From: Clostridia bacterium | GTDB lineage: Bacteria > Bacillota > Clostridia > Oscillospirales > CAG-272 | Assembly (NCBI GenBank): GCA_900769475.1 | Contig: CAAGGQ010000225.1 | Coordinates: 1 to 24,356 of the forward strand | Length of the DNA stretch: 24,356 nucleotides | Direction: 5' to 3' | In this document: positions 7,430 through 14,803 of the stretch, in pieces | How positions within the stretch are numbered: the stretch's first letter is position 1 | How the letters are laid out: each line of letters begins with the position of its first letter | The notes under the pieces: generated by a model | Database searches by the model: none | The model's input: the letters and a program-made list of their open reading frames with translations, nothing else | Told to the model about the DNA's origin: nothing | Made by a program: the position numbers and the translations under genes

Positions 7430-8462
7430 GATCTTCTTCCTCCGTGATGGGTTCATTTTTCTCTGCGGGAGCTTCCTCTGCCTCTGCAGTTGCCTCCGCA
7501 ATTTCCTCGGCCATACTCGTGGAAAGATTTTCCGCGGTGCTCTCAACCGCCAAAAGCAGCTCCGGTGCCGCCTGCTTGCGCTCCCTCAGCAGGAAGAACA
7601 CCAGCAGTCCGGTGCCTACCAGGAAGCAAAGCAGACCCACACACTGGGAAATGCGCAGGGTGGTTCCGGGAATATAAAGACTATCGGTACGAAGTCCCTC
7701 AATGAACATCCGTCCAAAGCCGTACCACATAAAGTAGAGCAGAGCGATCTGCCCATCGAACTTCTTCTTTTTGTAAAGAAGGTTCAACAGAAAGAAGCCC
7801 GCCACGTTCCACAGACTCTCGTAAAAGAAGGTGGGGTGGAAATAGCCCCGATAGCTGGAATAGGGATGGAGATGCAATCCCATGCGCAGAGTATGGAAGA
7901 GGGTTCCCTCTCCCGAGTTCAAAACAAATTCCTTGTTGAAGAAATAGAAGCGGGTGGTCTCGCCGATCTCGTAGCCGTAGGCCTCGCCGTTGAAGAAGTT
8001 GCCCCAGCGGCCCAGGGCCTGGGCGATCACCACACCCGGGGCGATCATATCAAAGAGCTTACGCCACTTCAGCTTTTTGAGCTTGCAGGCCAAGAGGATC
8101 CCCAGGCATCCTCCAATGATGCCGCCGTAAATGGCCAGTCCGCCCTCCCAAATGGCAATGACGTCGTAGAAGGAATCGTATTCGTACACGTCCAGAGTGG
8201 TGAGAACGTAGTACAAACGGGCACCCAGCACACCGCCAAACACGGTGAACAGCCCCACGTCGATCACATCGTCGGGAACCACGCCTTCGTTGCGCTTTCC
8301 CCGCCACATGGCGTAAAGGAAGGCAAAAAAGATGCCGCAGGTAATCACGATGCCGTACCAGCGCACCTCCACCTTGCCAAACAGGGTAAAAGCTACCTTG
8401 TTCAGATCAAACCAGTCGATCCCCAGTCCCGGAAAGGACAGGGAGAATTCATTGGAATACAT
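7413..8462 (-). CDS. lgt: Prolipoprotein diacylglyceryl transferase
   Basis: Membrane enzyme that moves diacylglycerol from phosphatidylglycerol to the lipobox Cys of prolipoproteins. The signature GRWGNFFNGEAYG is at 151-163, with the multi-helix core and HPTFFYES (209-216) as expected. At 349 residues it carries an unusual tail of about 55 residues (295-349), rich in Glu and Ala and apparently disordered, after the last membrane helix. Start at 8462 follows AGGAGG at 6 nt, 12 bp after the M16 stop. Overlaps folD by 17 bp. Four predicted lipoproteins are encoded in this same window. Confidence 0.96.
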   Translation of the reverse strand: MYSNEFSLSFPGLGIDWFDLNKVAFTLFGKVEVRWYGIVITCGIFFAFLYAMWRGKRNEGVVPDDVIDVGLFTVFGGVLGARLYYVLTTLDVYEYDSFYDVIAIWEGGLAIYGGIIGGCLGILLACKLKKLKWRKLFDMIAPGVVIAQALGRWGNFFNGEAYGYEIGETTRFYFFNKEFVLNSGEGTLFHTLRMGLHLHPYSSYRGYFHPTFFYESLWNVAGFFLLNLLYKKKKFDGQIALLYFMWYGFGRMFIEGLRTDSLYIPGTTLRISQCVGLLCFLVGTGLLVFFLLRERKQAAPELLLAVESTAENLSTSMAEEIAEATAEAEEAPAEKNEPITEEEDHGNSH

Positions 8463-8474
8463 AAGAAACCTCCT

Positions 8475-9767
8475 TTAGTTTTCTTGGGACGGCGATACCG
8501 TGGACAGGGAAACGTATTCCTTGCGGAACACCTCTCTCAGGTAACCGTCCAGCTCTTCCTTGGTAATGCTTTGGAGCAGGGCGGGATAGGAGAACATCTC
8601 ACTGCCGTCGAACACGAAGGACAGCAGGCGGTTGGCGATCTCCTCGGTGGAATCGTAGGCGCGGATCTCGTCGGCGTACAGCACCCGACGGCAACGCTCC
8701 AGAGCCACGGGATCAATGCCCTCCTTCTGCACCCGGGCAAGGTAGCGCCAAAACCGCTCCAAAACCAGATGCGGATCCTCGGTCTCTCCCGAAATGCAAT
8801 GATAAGCAAAGCGATCGGTGGAGGAATAGCCTCCGTAAAAGACGGGGGTGATGATCCCCTCCTCAAACAGCTCGTTGTAAAAGGGCCCCGAACGGGAGAA
8901 CAGGATCTCGTCCAAGAGGGTCATGGCGGCATCCCGACGCAAACGCTCGGCAGGGTCGGCGGGGATCACGGGATCCTTCACGCCGATGTAAAACAGGGGC
9001 TTGGCCACCTGCATGGTGCAATCGATCTCCTCCATGGCCACCGTAGGGGGCTCCGGGGGAAGGATACGTTTGGGATGGGGCGCGGGGGTGGAGGCGGGCA
9101 GGACCCGATCCATGACCTCCAGCACCTCTTCGGGGGTCACGTCCCCACACACCACCAGAGCCATGTTGGAAGGGTGGTAAAAGACCTCGTGACAGCGGTA
9201 AAGCAGCTCCGGGGTGATCTCTTGGATCGACGCGTAGCTTCCGCAAATATTCTTGCGCACCGGGTGATCGTGATACATGGCGCAAAGCAGATTGCGCTGG
9301 GCACGGTCCCAGGGATGATCCTCGTACATGCGGATCTCCTCGGCAATGATCCCCTGCTCCTTTTTGACCGAGGCCTCGGTAAAGTAGGGATGGGTCACAA
9401 AGGTGAGGAGCTCCTCCAGCGCCGCCGCAAAGTTCCCCGTACAGCTGAACAGGTAGGCGGTGCGCTCGTAGGAGGTATAGGCGTTGGCATCGGCTCCCAG
9501 AGCCGAAAAGCGGCCAAAGGAATCGCTTCCGTCCTCATTCTCAAAGAGCTTATGTTCCAGGAAATGGGCAATGCCGTCGGGCACCTCCACCTCGCGGCCG
9601 TTGACCGAGAAGTGATTGTCCATGGAGCCGTAATTGGTGGAAAACAGGGCGTAGGTTCCGCTCATCTTTTTGGGAAAGACGTATACGGCCAATCCGCTGG
9701 GATGCTCGATGCAAAGATACCGCTCCCGCAAAAGCGCCGACTTACATTCCGTCGTCTTCATCCTCAT
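8475..9767 (-). CDS. M16 family zinc metallopeptidase, YmfH-like (HxxEH)
   Basis: 430-residue insulinase/processing-peptidase-family protein. The inverted zinc motif HFLEH (H68, E71, H72) is intact, and the distal Glu ligand lies in EEIRMYED (E145/E146) about 75 residues later, the normal spacing. No signal peptide, so probably cytoplasmic. It follows and overlaps by 26 bp an M16 protein lacking the zinc motif; such pairs work as active/inactive two-subunit clamshells, as with the B. subtilis YmfF/YmfH neighbours. Two starts (9767 and 9761) share the AAGGAG/GGAGG region; the first is given here. Physiological substrate unknown. Confidence 0.9.
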   Translation of the reverse strand: MRMKTTECKSALLRERYLCIEHPSGLAVYVFPKKMSGTYALFSTNYGSMDNHFSVNGREVEVPDGIAHFLEHKLFENEDGSDSFGRFSALGADANAYTSYERTAYLFSCTGNFAAALEELLTFVTHPYFTEASVKKEQGIIAEEIRMYEDHPWDRAQRNLLCAMYHDHPVRKNICGSYASIQEITPELLYRCHEVFYHPSNMALVVCGDVTPEEVLEVMDRVLPASTPAPHPKRILPPEPPTVAMEEIDCTMQVAKPLFYIGVKDPVIPADPAERLRRDAAMTLLDEILFSRSGPFYNELFEEGIITPVFYGGYSSTDRFAYHCISGETEDPHLVLERFWRYLARVQKEGIDPVALERCRRVLYADEIRAYDSTEEIANRLLSFVFDGSEMFSYPALLQSITKEELDGYLREVFRKEYVSLSTVSPSQEN

Positions 9768-11061
9768 CCTCTCCTTCCTCCAAAGTGCCCTTCAAGAAAT
9801 AGACCGTATCGGTGCGGAGTGCCTCGGCCGCGGCGATCACGTCCTCACGGGTAACCTTGGCAAAGCCCTCCCGCGTTGACTCCACAGTGTGGGGAGATCC
9901 CACCAGAGCACGCCCGTAATAAAAGCTCTCCATGGCTCCGGGGCTATCGGTAAGCTGACGGTAGGAGTTCTCCAGGGACTGCTTGGCCGCCGTGAGCTCC
10001 TCCTCGGTAAAGTCGCCCCGTTGCATGGCGGCGATCTGGGCAAAGATCTCCTCCCGGGCGCGCTCGCGGTTGACGGGATCCAAACCGCAATGGATCAGGA
10101 CGGTTCCCTTGTAAAAATCATAGATCGACGAGCAGGAATAGCAAAGGCTCAGCTTTTCCCGCACGTTCATAAACAGCTTGGAAATGGGCGAGACCCCCAG
10201 CAGCTCGTTCATGAGCACCGTGGCAAAAAAGCCGGGGTCGGTCAGGGTGGCCGCGGTGCGCAGGCCGATCATCAGATGTCCCTGGGAAACGGGAAGCTCC
10301 TCCTCCCCGTACCGCACCTCCGCCTTGGGAGGCACGACCACGCGCAAAAGCCGGTTGGGGCCGGCGTCCTTCCCTCCAAAGGATTCCCTGCCCAGGGTCT
10401 CACAAAGAGCCGCAGAGACCTCCTCGGGAGAAGTGTTGCCCACGTAGAAGCAATCCAGAGAGATGCGGGACAGCAGATCCCGCCAGTGGGCGGTCAGCTC
10501 TCGGGGCGTTACGGCCATAACCTGCTCCTCCTGCCCATAAGGCGGGATTCCGCAGGGCTCATTTTCGTAGATCATCTCCCGGCAACGGTTGGCCGCCCAG
10601 GAGCGGGGATTGTTCTTCAGAGCGCGGATGGCGTCGCATTGCAGCTTCTTTTCGCTCTCCACGTATTTCTCCAACAAATATCCCTCCTCATCCAAGAGAG
10701 GATGAAAGAGGATCCTGCAAAGCACGTCCAGTACTTCTTTCAGGAGATTCTCTCCTGCGGGAAGATACTCGGCACCCAGGAACTCGGCCGAAAAGCCCAC
10801 GATCTGGCTATCGCCACGATAGAAGTTATGGATGGCGATCTCGGTACCAAAGAGGTAGTCCAACTGCGCATTCAGATCGGCCAGGGTGGGATAGCGATCG
10901 GTTCCTCGGCGCAGGACCGAGAAGAGCAACGAGGTCTTGTAAGCGCTCTCCCGCTCCACGGGGAGCACCGCCGACACCGACAGCGTATTGGATTTGAATT
11001 TTTCGGTACGGCAGACGCGAAGGGTCACGCCGTGCATTGGAGTATGAACCGTTGGAATCAT
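9742..11061 (-). CDS. M16 family protein lacking the zinc site, YmfF-like
   Basis: 439-residue M16-fold partner of the downstream HxxEH peptidase. The N-terminal domain aligns by pattern (LPVERESAYKTSLLFSVLRRGT, then YLFGTEIA), but where active members have HxxEH it has none, so it is probably the substrate-gripping, non-catalytic subunit. The C-terminus is very acidic (EEGEDEDEDDGM). First gene of the operon, start at 11061 after AGGAAGG, with a promoter about 45 bp upstream. Confidence 0.87.
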   Translation of the reverse strand: MIPTVHTPMHGVTLRVCRTEKFKSNTLSVSAVLPVERESAYKTSLLFSVLRRGTDRYPTLADLNAQLDYLFGTEIAIHNFYRGDSQIVGFSAEFLGAEYLPAGENLLKEVLDVLCRILFHPLLDEEGYLLEKYVESEKKLQCDAIRALKNNPRSWAANRCREMIYENEPCGIPPYGQEEQVMAVTPRELTAHWRDLLSRISLDCFYVGNTSPEEVSAALCETLGRESFGGKDAGPNRLLRVVVPPKAEVRYGEEELPVSQGHLMIGLRTAATLTDPGFFATVLMNELLGVSPISKLFMNVREKLSLCYSCSSIYDFYKGTVLIHCGLDPVNRERAREEIFAQIAAMQRGDFTEEELTAAKQSLENSYRQLTDSPGAMESFYYGRALVGSPHTVESTREGFAKVTREDVIAAAEALRTDTVYFLKGTLEEGEDEDEDDGM

Positions 11062-11104
11062 AATACCTTCCTATCAACAAACACTTTCCATGATACTATT
11101 ATAT

Positions 11105-11133
11105 ATCATACACCAAAACCCGCCGTTTTGCAA
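11105..11133 (-). promoter_or_regulatory. Promoter of the M16-M16-lgt-folD operon
   Basis: Minus-strand TTGCAA (11133-11128), 17-bp spacer, TATGAT (11110-11105). A perfect inverted repeat CAAAAC-CCGCC-GTTTTG (11114-11130) fills most of the spacer and is a possible operator. Confidence 0.72.
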
Positions 11134-11178
11134 TGGGTTTGAGGAAAAAGAAACAAAATTAAAATGGAAAAGGACGGC

Positions 11179-11210
11179 AAAGCGCGACACCCACCGGGGC
11201 GTCGCGCTTT
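11179..11210 (-). terminator. Hairpin terminator after the VOC gene
   Basis: Perfect 10-bp arms AAAGCGCGAC / GTCGCGCTTT around a 12-nt loop, 19 bp beyond the stop codon. The following minus-strand sequence is T-rich but interrupted, so efficiency is uncertain. Confidence 0.7.
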
Positions 11211-11228
11211 GATGATCTTTCGTTTGGA

Positions 11229-11633
11229 TTATTTCTCGCAGAAGAATTCCAGCTCCTCGCCTACGGGGCCGATGCAAAAGGCAATGCGGGCAGGACATTT
11301 GGGATTCGACGGAATGACGATGTCATTGGGCTCCTGGGTGATCTCGTAGCCCGCGGCACGCACGGCCTCCACGCATACGTCGGTATCCTCCACCGCCAGG
11401 GCGATGTGGCGAAGGGCGCCCGCACCCAGGCGATCGGTGCCGTTGGCAAAGATCTCTAAGATCCCCGCGCCGGTATCCAGCATCACCGCGGCTTTTTCCT
11501 CCTTGCCCCAGCTCCGCAGCAGGGAAAGTCCCAGGATCTCGTGATAAAAATGAACCGTCTTTTCAAAATGCTCCACCCCTTGGCACTTGAGGGCTACGTG
11601 GTGGATCCCCGTGATCTTTGGTTGATTTGCCAT
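11229..11633 (-). CDS. VOC family (glyoxalase/dioxygenase-fold) protein
   Basis: Small 134-residue metalloenzyme-fold protein with two beta-alpha-beta-beta-beta units: HHVALKC...FYHEILGL (11-35) and RHIALAVED (75-83). Candidate metal ligands are H11 or H12, E60 (ILEIF), H76 and E129 (ELEFF), the usual VOC positions. Function could be lactoylglutathione lyase-like, epimerase-like or resistance-related; sequence alone does not decide. The start at 11633 follows AAGGAG at 8 nt. Its own near-consensus promoter lies immediately after the stop codon of the C25-like gene, so it may also receive read-through from that operon. Confidence 0.82.
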   Translation of the reverse strand: MANQPKITGIHHVALKCQGVEHFEKTVHFYHEILGLSLLRSWGKEEKAAVMLDTGAGILEIFANGTDRLGAGALRHIALAVEDTDVCVEAVRAAGYEITQEPNDIVIPSNPKCPARIAFCIGPVGEELEFFCEK

Positions 11634-11670
11634 AATCGATTCTCCTTTTTTGGCAGATGAAAGTAGCCTT

Positions 11671-11699
11671 ATTATAGCAGATTCCAAAGGGAAAGTCAA
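11671..11699 (-). promoter_or_regulatory. Promoter of the VOC gene
   Basis: Minus-strand TTGACT (11699-11694), 17-bp spacer, TATAAT (11676-11671). The -35 box begins three bases after the upstream stop codon, with no terminator between the two units. Confidence 0.85.
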
Positions 11700-11702
11700 C
11701 CC

Positions 11703-13493
11703 TTACTGCAAAAAGGGCTGCAGCTTGGCGCGATCGATCACCTGATAGACGGCATATCCCTTCTCGCTTTGCAGGCTAATGTAAAGCTCCCGATCCTGCT
11801 TCAGTTCCTCCACCGAAAGATCCACCACCATACGAAGCTCTCCATATCCAAGCATCACACCGCCGCCGTTGGTATACATCGCATTGACGGGCTTTTCATT
11901 CAGCATCCAGACCTGCGTGCCAACCGGAGCCCGCAAAGAAAAGGAAAAGCGAAGGTAACCGTTGTCCAGGGGCTGGACCCGCATGGTCGACACGGTAGCG
12001 ACCTCCCCGGCACCGCCCAACCGCGCAATGCTCAAACGGATCTCCTCTCCTACCGCTTTTCCGCGCGTCAGGAAGAGGATCTCCCGCGCCGCCGGAGGAT
12101 CCTCCCGTGGGTGATCGTCGGCCACGGCATCGGGAAGGCGTTTCGCATCGGGCTCCAGGATCCCCAGGTTGGAGAAGGTGAGAAGGTTGTGGTAACCAAA
12201 CTGATAGTTGGCTCCGTAGTCGATCTCCTGCCTGGAACGCTCCGCCAGCACCGCCTCCATGCGCTGCTGGGCCACCAGGAAGGCGCGGCTCCGCGATTCT
12301 CCCTCGCTTTGCGCCTTGAGATAAGAATAATAGAAATAAAAGAAATTGCTTCCTTGCTGCATTTCCTCCAAAGAAACGCTACAGCCGATGCCGTTGTTGG
12401 CCATGCCGGAGGTGGCGGCAAAGGCACCGAGGCACCCGTTGTTCAGGGCAGTGCGCACCAGGCTAAAATCCAGCCCCGCGGCGGTATCACAGGAATGAAG
12501 ATTCAGAAAATAGGGCAAAGTCCCCAGCACCGTGGAGATCTCCTCGTAGGTGAGCAACGACTCTCGGGATTCTGTCCCCTTCTCGTCAAAGTAGGTGCGA
12601 AAGAGCATGTTCTTCGAGCCATGGCTGGAGATGAAGTACTCCGCCACGCCTCTCTCGTTCTCGGCGCGCAGGGCTTCCGGGGCACAATCCCCCAGCACCG
12701 GGGTGGGGGTGACCATGGCGCCCTTTTGGTTGGCGTAAAGGCGGGGTGCCTCCAGCAGGCCCCACTCGGTGGCGGCGCGATGCAGGAAGGTAGCAAAATC
12801 GTCCACGGGAGGACGGTCAACATAGCAACGGAAGATGGAAGAGCTCCACCCAACCACGGGTAAGCGTTCCCCCTCCCACGCCTCCAAAAAGGCCTGATAA
12901 TTTTGCACGTAAGCCGAAAACTCTCCGCTTCCCAAAGGGAGGCGCGCCACTCGCCAGGCGGGCGTGAGGGAAACCTCCCCCAACGTGGCGAAATGATCGG
13001 CCAGGTTGAAGACCTCCAGCGATGCGGGATCGTTCTCCAGATTGGAATAGAAATAATCGCTGAAGAAGGGGCGTTGCAAATCGTAGGAATCCCTCATTTG
13101 CACCTTATACTCCAACAGAAAGGGCGGCACCATGTAAGAGGTGCCAAAGATCTGGATCCCGTCCAGCCGCCCGGTCTTGGTCTTAGCCTCGGCCTGCAGG
13201 AGCGCGTAGACCTCCCCGGCGGTGGTGAACTCCTTCACATCCAGCACAAAGACGTCGTGCTCCTCGTAAGAGGCCAGGATCTGCCCAATGGCGGCCGCGT
13301 CCTCCCCCGTCAGATACGCCGAGTTGAGAAGGACAAAATAGTAGGCCTCCTTGGCGGGCACCGCGGGAGCAGGCTCTGCCGTGGTTCCCGCGGACGTGGA
13401 TGCCACGGGAGTGCCTTCGCTCGCGCAGGACGCGCCTCCCAGGAGCAAGCAAAGGCTCAGCAACAGCAATCCAAGGCGTGGAATGATCTTCAT
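11703..13493 (-). CDS. Lipoprotein, putative clan CD (C25/gingipain-like) cysteine peptidase
   Basis: 596-residue predicted surface lipoprotein: signal peptide 1-22, lipobox GGASC (Cys23), then a Ser/Thr/Ala/Pro linker to about 48. The core follows the C25 plan: hydrophobic strand QIFGTSYMVPP (114-124), SDYFYSNLENDP (145-156), RVARLPLGS (181-189), hydrophobic YFISSHG (His291-Gly292), hydrophobic YFLNLHSCDTAAG (Cys335), AATSGM (359-364), and FGYHNLLTF ending the catalytic part (432-440). His-Gly and Cys after hydrophobic strands form the clan CD dyad. A beta-rich C-terminal domain follows (about 470-596). Assigned by motif pattern only. The ATG overlaps the MerR stop as ATGA and follows GGAGGA, so the two are coupled. 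No secreted inhibitor or obvious propeptide partner is adjacent. Confidence 0.68.
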   Translation of the reverse strand: MKIIPRLGLLLLSLCLLLGGASCASEGTPVASTSAGTTAEPAPAVPAKEAYYFVLLNSAYLTGEDAAAIGQILASYEEHDVFVLDVKEFTTAGEVYALLQAEAKTKTGRLDGIQIFGTSYMVPPFLLEYKVQMRDSYDLQRPFFSDYFYSNLENDPASLEVFNLADHFATLGEVSLTPAWRVARLPLGSGEFSAYVQNYQAFLEAWEGERLPVVGWSSSIFRCYVDRPPVDDFATFLHRAATEWGLLEAPRLYANQKGAMVTPTPVLGDCAPEALRAENERGVAEYFISSHGSKNMLFRTYFDEKGTESRESLLTYEEISTVLGTLPYFLNLHSCDTAAGLDFSLVRTALNNGCLGAFAATSGMANNGIGCSVSLEEMQQGSNFFYFYYSYLKAQSEGESRSRAFLVAQQRMEAVLAERSRQEIDYGANYQFGYHNLLTFSNLGILEPDAKRLPDAVADDHPREDPPAAREILFLTRGKAVGEEIRLSIARLGGAGEVATVSTMRVQPLDNGYLRFSFSLRAPVGTQVWMLNEKPVNAMYTNGGGVMLGYGELRMVVDLSVEELKQDRELYISLQSEKGYAVYQVIDRAKLQPFLQ

Positions 13494-14596
13494 TTTAATT
13501 TCCTCCGATAAACGTAATAGCAAAAGACCTTCCCCAGGTGGAGATAGTCTCCGCTTTTGTGCTCCACGATCAAATAATCCTCTCCCTCCACCCGACGGAT
13601 CTCATAGTGCTCGGCCACTCCCATGGTGGGATTGAGCAGAACCCCCGCCGTGTAGGAAAGGGGTTGGGGATGGGTAGGCGCGCCGGCGCGGAAATAGCGA
13701 ACGCATTGCCCGCGGGAGAAGAACTCCATCCCCGTGTACATTCCCCGGAACAGGCCAACGGGCGATTGCGGAGAGAAGGTGGCGGGATCCCGCAGGCAGT
13801 CCATCGCCTCCCAGCTCCCCAGTACCCTATCGTCGGCCACGAAGGGCAGATCCAGATCGTCCCTTACCACAAAGGTCTCGGCCTCGGCGTAGGCGCGCCG
13901 ATCCACCCGTCGGTAGATCCGCGTACAGTCCGGGGCATCCTCGGTCAGGCATTTGTCCACCATCCAGTGGAGCAACAGGTATTCGGTATCCCCGCGGGTC
14001 AGGATGCGATAGCGGTTGGGAACGATGATGTTCCGCTCCGCCAGCACGAAATAGAGGATCCCTCGGGTCCAGAAATAGGTCCACACGTGCCCGCCGCCGG
14101 GCAAGAAAAAGAGGGACTTGAGGAGTGGTTCCCCGGGAAGCAAGCCGCCCTCCCCGTCAAAGGTGGCATTGGGGGCAAGATCGCCGCAATAGTCCCACCG
14201 ACCCACCACGTGGGGGTCATCGGTAAACTCCAGATCGCGGATCTGGGCGGAGAGAGAAAGGATGCCCCGATGGGGATCCTCGCAGGCCCGATCGATCTGA
14301 CGGATCCGTTCCCGATCCATGCGGATCTGCTCCCGCAGATCGTTCTTTTTTTGGCTGTACATGGCGGTTTGATCCGTGTGGGTGCTCTGCAAAAACACCT
14401 TGATCTCCTCCAGGGAAAAGCCCAGCTCCTTTAACTGCCGAATGTTTTGATATACGCCGATCTTATCGGGATGATAATAGCGATAGCCCGTAAAATCGTC
14501 CACCACATCGGCACAGAGAAGCCCCAAGCGATCGTAATACCGCAGGGTCTGCACGCTGGTCTTGCAAATGCTTGCCATCTCTCCGATCTTGAGCAT
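13490..14596 (-). CDS. MerR-family regulator with duplicated effector-region repeat
   Basis: 368-residue DNA-binding regulator. Residues 1-70 are a MerR winged helix (LKIGEMASICKTSVQTLRYYDRLGL, then TGYRYYHPDK and LKELGFSLEEIKVFL), followed by a dimerisation coiled coil (about 75-110). The remainder is not the usual GyrI-like or cupin domain. It is two copies of a roughly 110-residue unit: copy A at 126-235 (DDPHVVGRWD ... YRI ... EYLLLHW) and copy B at 255-366 (DDRVLGSWEA ... YEI ... DYLIVEHKSGDY ... YYVYRR). The beta-rich pattern suggests a lipocalin/calycin-like fold, which is inference. Start at 14596 follows GGGAGGTGA. The promoter carries a MerR-type operator, so autoregulation and activation of the overlapping peptidase gene are likely. 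Confidence 0.88.
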   Translation of the reverse strand: MLKIGEMASICKTSVQTLRYYDRLGLLCADVVDDFTGYRYYHPDKIGVYQNIRQLKELGFSLEEIKVFLQSTHTDQTAMYSQKKNDLREQIRMDRERIRQIDRACEDPHRGILSLSAQIRDLEFTDDPHVVGRWDYCGDLAPNATFDGEGGLLPGEPLLKSLFFLPGGGHVWTYFWTRGILYFVLAERNIIVPNRYRILTRGDTEYLLLHWMVDKCLTEDAPDCTRIYRRVDRRAYAEAETFVVRDDLDLPFVADDRVLGSWEAMDCLRDPATFSPQSPVGLFRGMYTGMEFFSRGQCVRYFRAGAPTHPQPLSYTAGVLLNPTMGVAEHYEIRRVEGEDYLIVEHKSGDYLHLGKVFCYYVYRRKLK

Positions 14597-14621
14597 CCCG
14601 TCACCTCCCTTCGTTTTCTCT

Positions 14622-14652
14622 ATTATAACACTATAGTGCACTATAGAGTCAA
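14622..14652 (-). promoter_or_regulatory. MerR-type promoter with 19-bp spacer and palindromic operator
   Basis: Minus-strand TTGACT (14652-14647) and TATAAT (14627-14622) are separated by 19 bp rather than 17. The spacer contains a perfect 16-bp palindrome CTATAGTGCACTATAG (14631-14646). Overlong spacers with a central dyad are the hallmark of promoters activated by MerR-family proteins through DNA untwisting. It drives the MerR and C25-like genes. Confidence 0.88.
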
Positions 14653-14738
14653 CCCCCTTTGGAAAAATTTCGAAAAATCCCCATAAGACGTTGGGAAATG
14701 CGGAAGCGCGCGGCACCGACCGAGTAAAAAGGCATAAT

Positions 14739-14768
14739 AAAAGCCTTCTCCTTCGGGAGAAGGCTTTT
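14739..14768. terminator. Strong terminator with TTCG tetraloop after apbE
   Basis: Perfect 13-bp stem AAAAGCCTTCTCC / GGAGAAGGCTTTT closed by a C(TTCG)G tetraloop on plus (CGAA loop on minus). It lies 35 bp beyond the apbE stop. The A/T ends of the stem give T-runs in both directions. It insulates the flavin operon from the MerR promoter. Confidence 0.87.
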
Positions 14769-14803
14769 GTTATGTGTTCCGCCTCACGGACACGCCGTAA
14801 AGC

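Noticed and set aside
7374..9854. An 826-codon open frame on plus, opposite lgt and an M16 gene
   Set aside because: It lies antisense across three well-supported minus-strand genes, crosses their boundaries, has no matching domain and no ribosome site. It is a by-product of GC-biased codons.
13490..14716. Longer MerR start at 14716
   Set aside because: The extension covers the promoter and operator; the MerR helix-turn-helix begins right after the ATG at 14596.
14653..14738. A possible tRNA or small RNA between the MerR promoter and the apbE terminator
   Set aside because: No cloverleaf, no CCA end and no promoter were found in these 86 bases.
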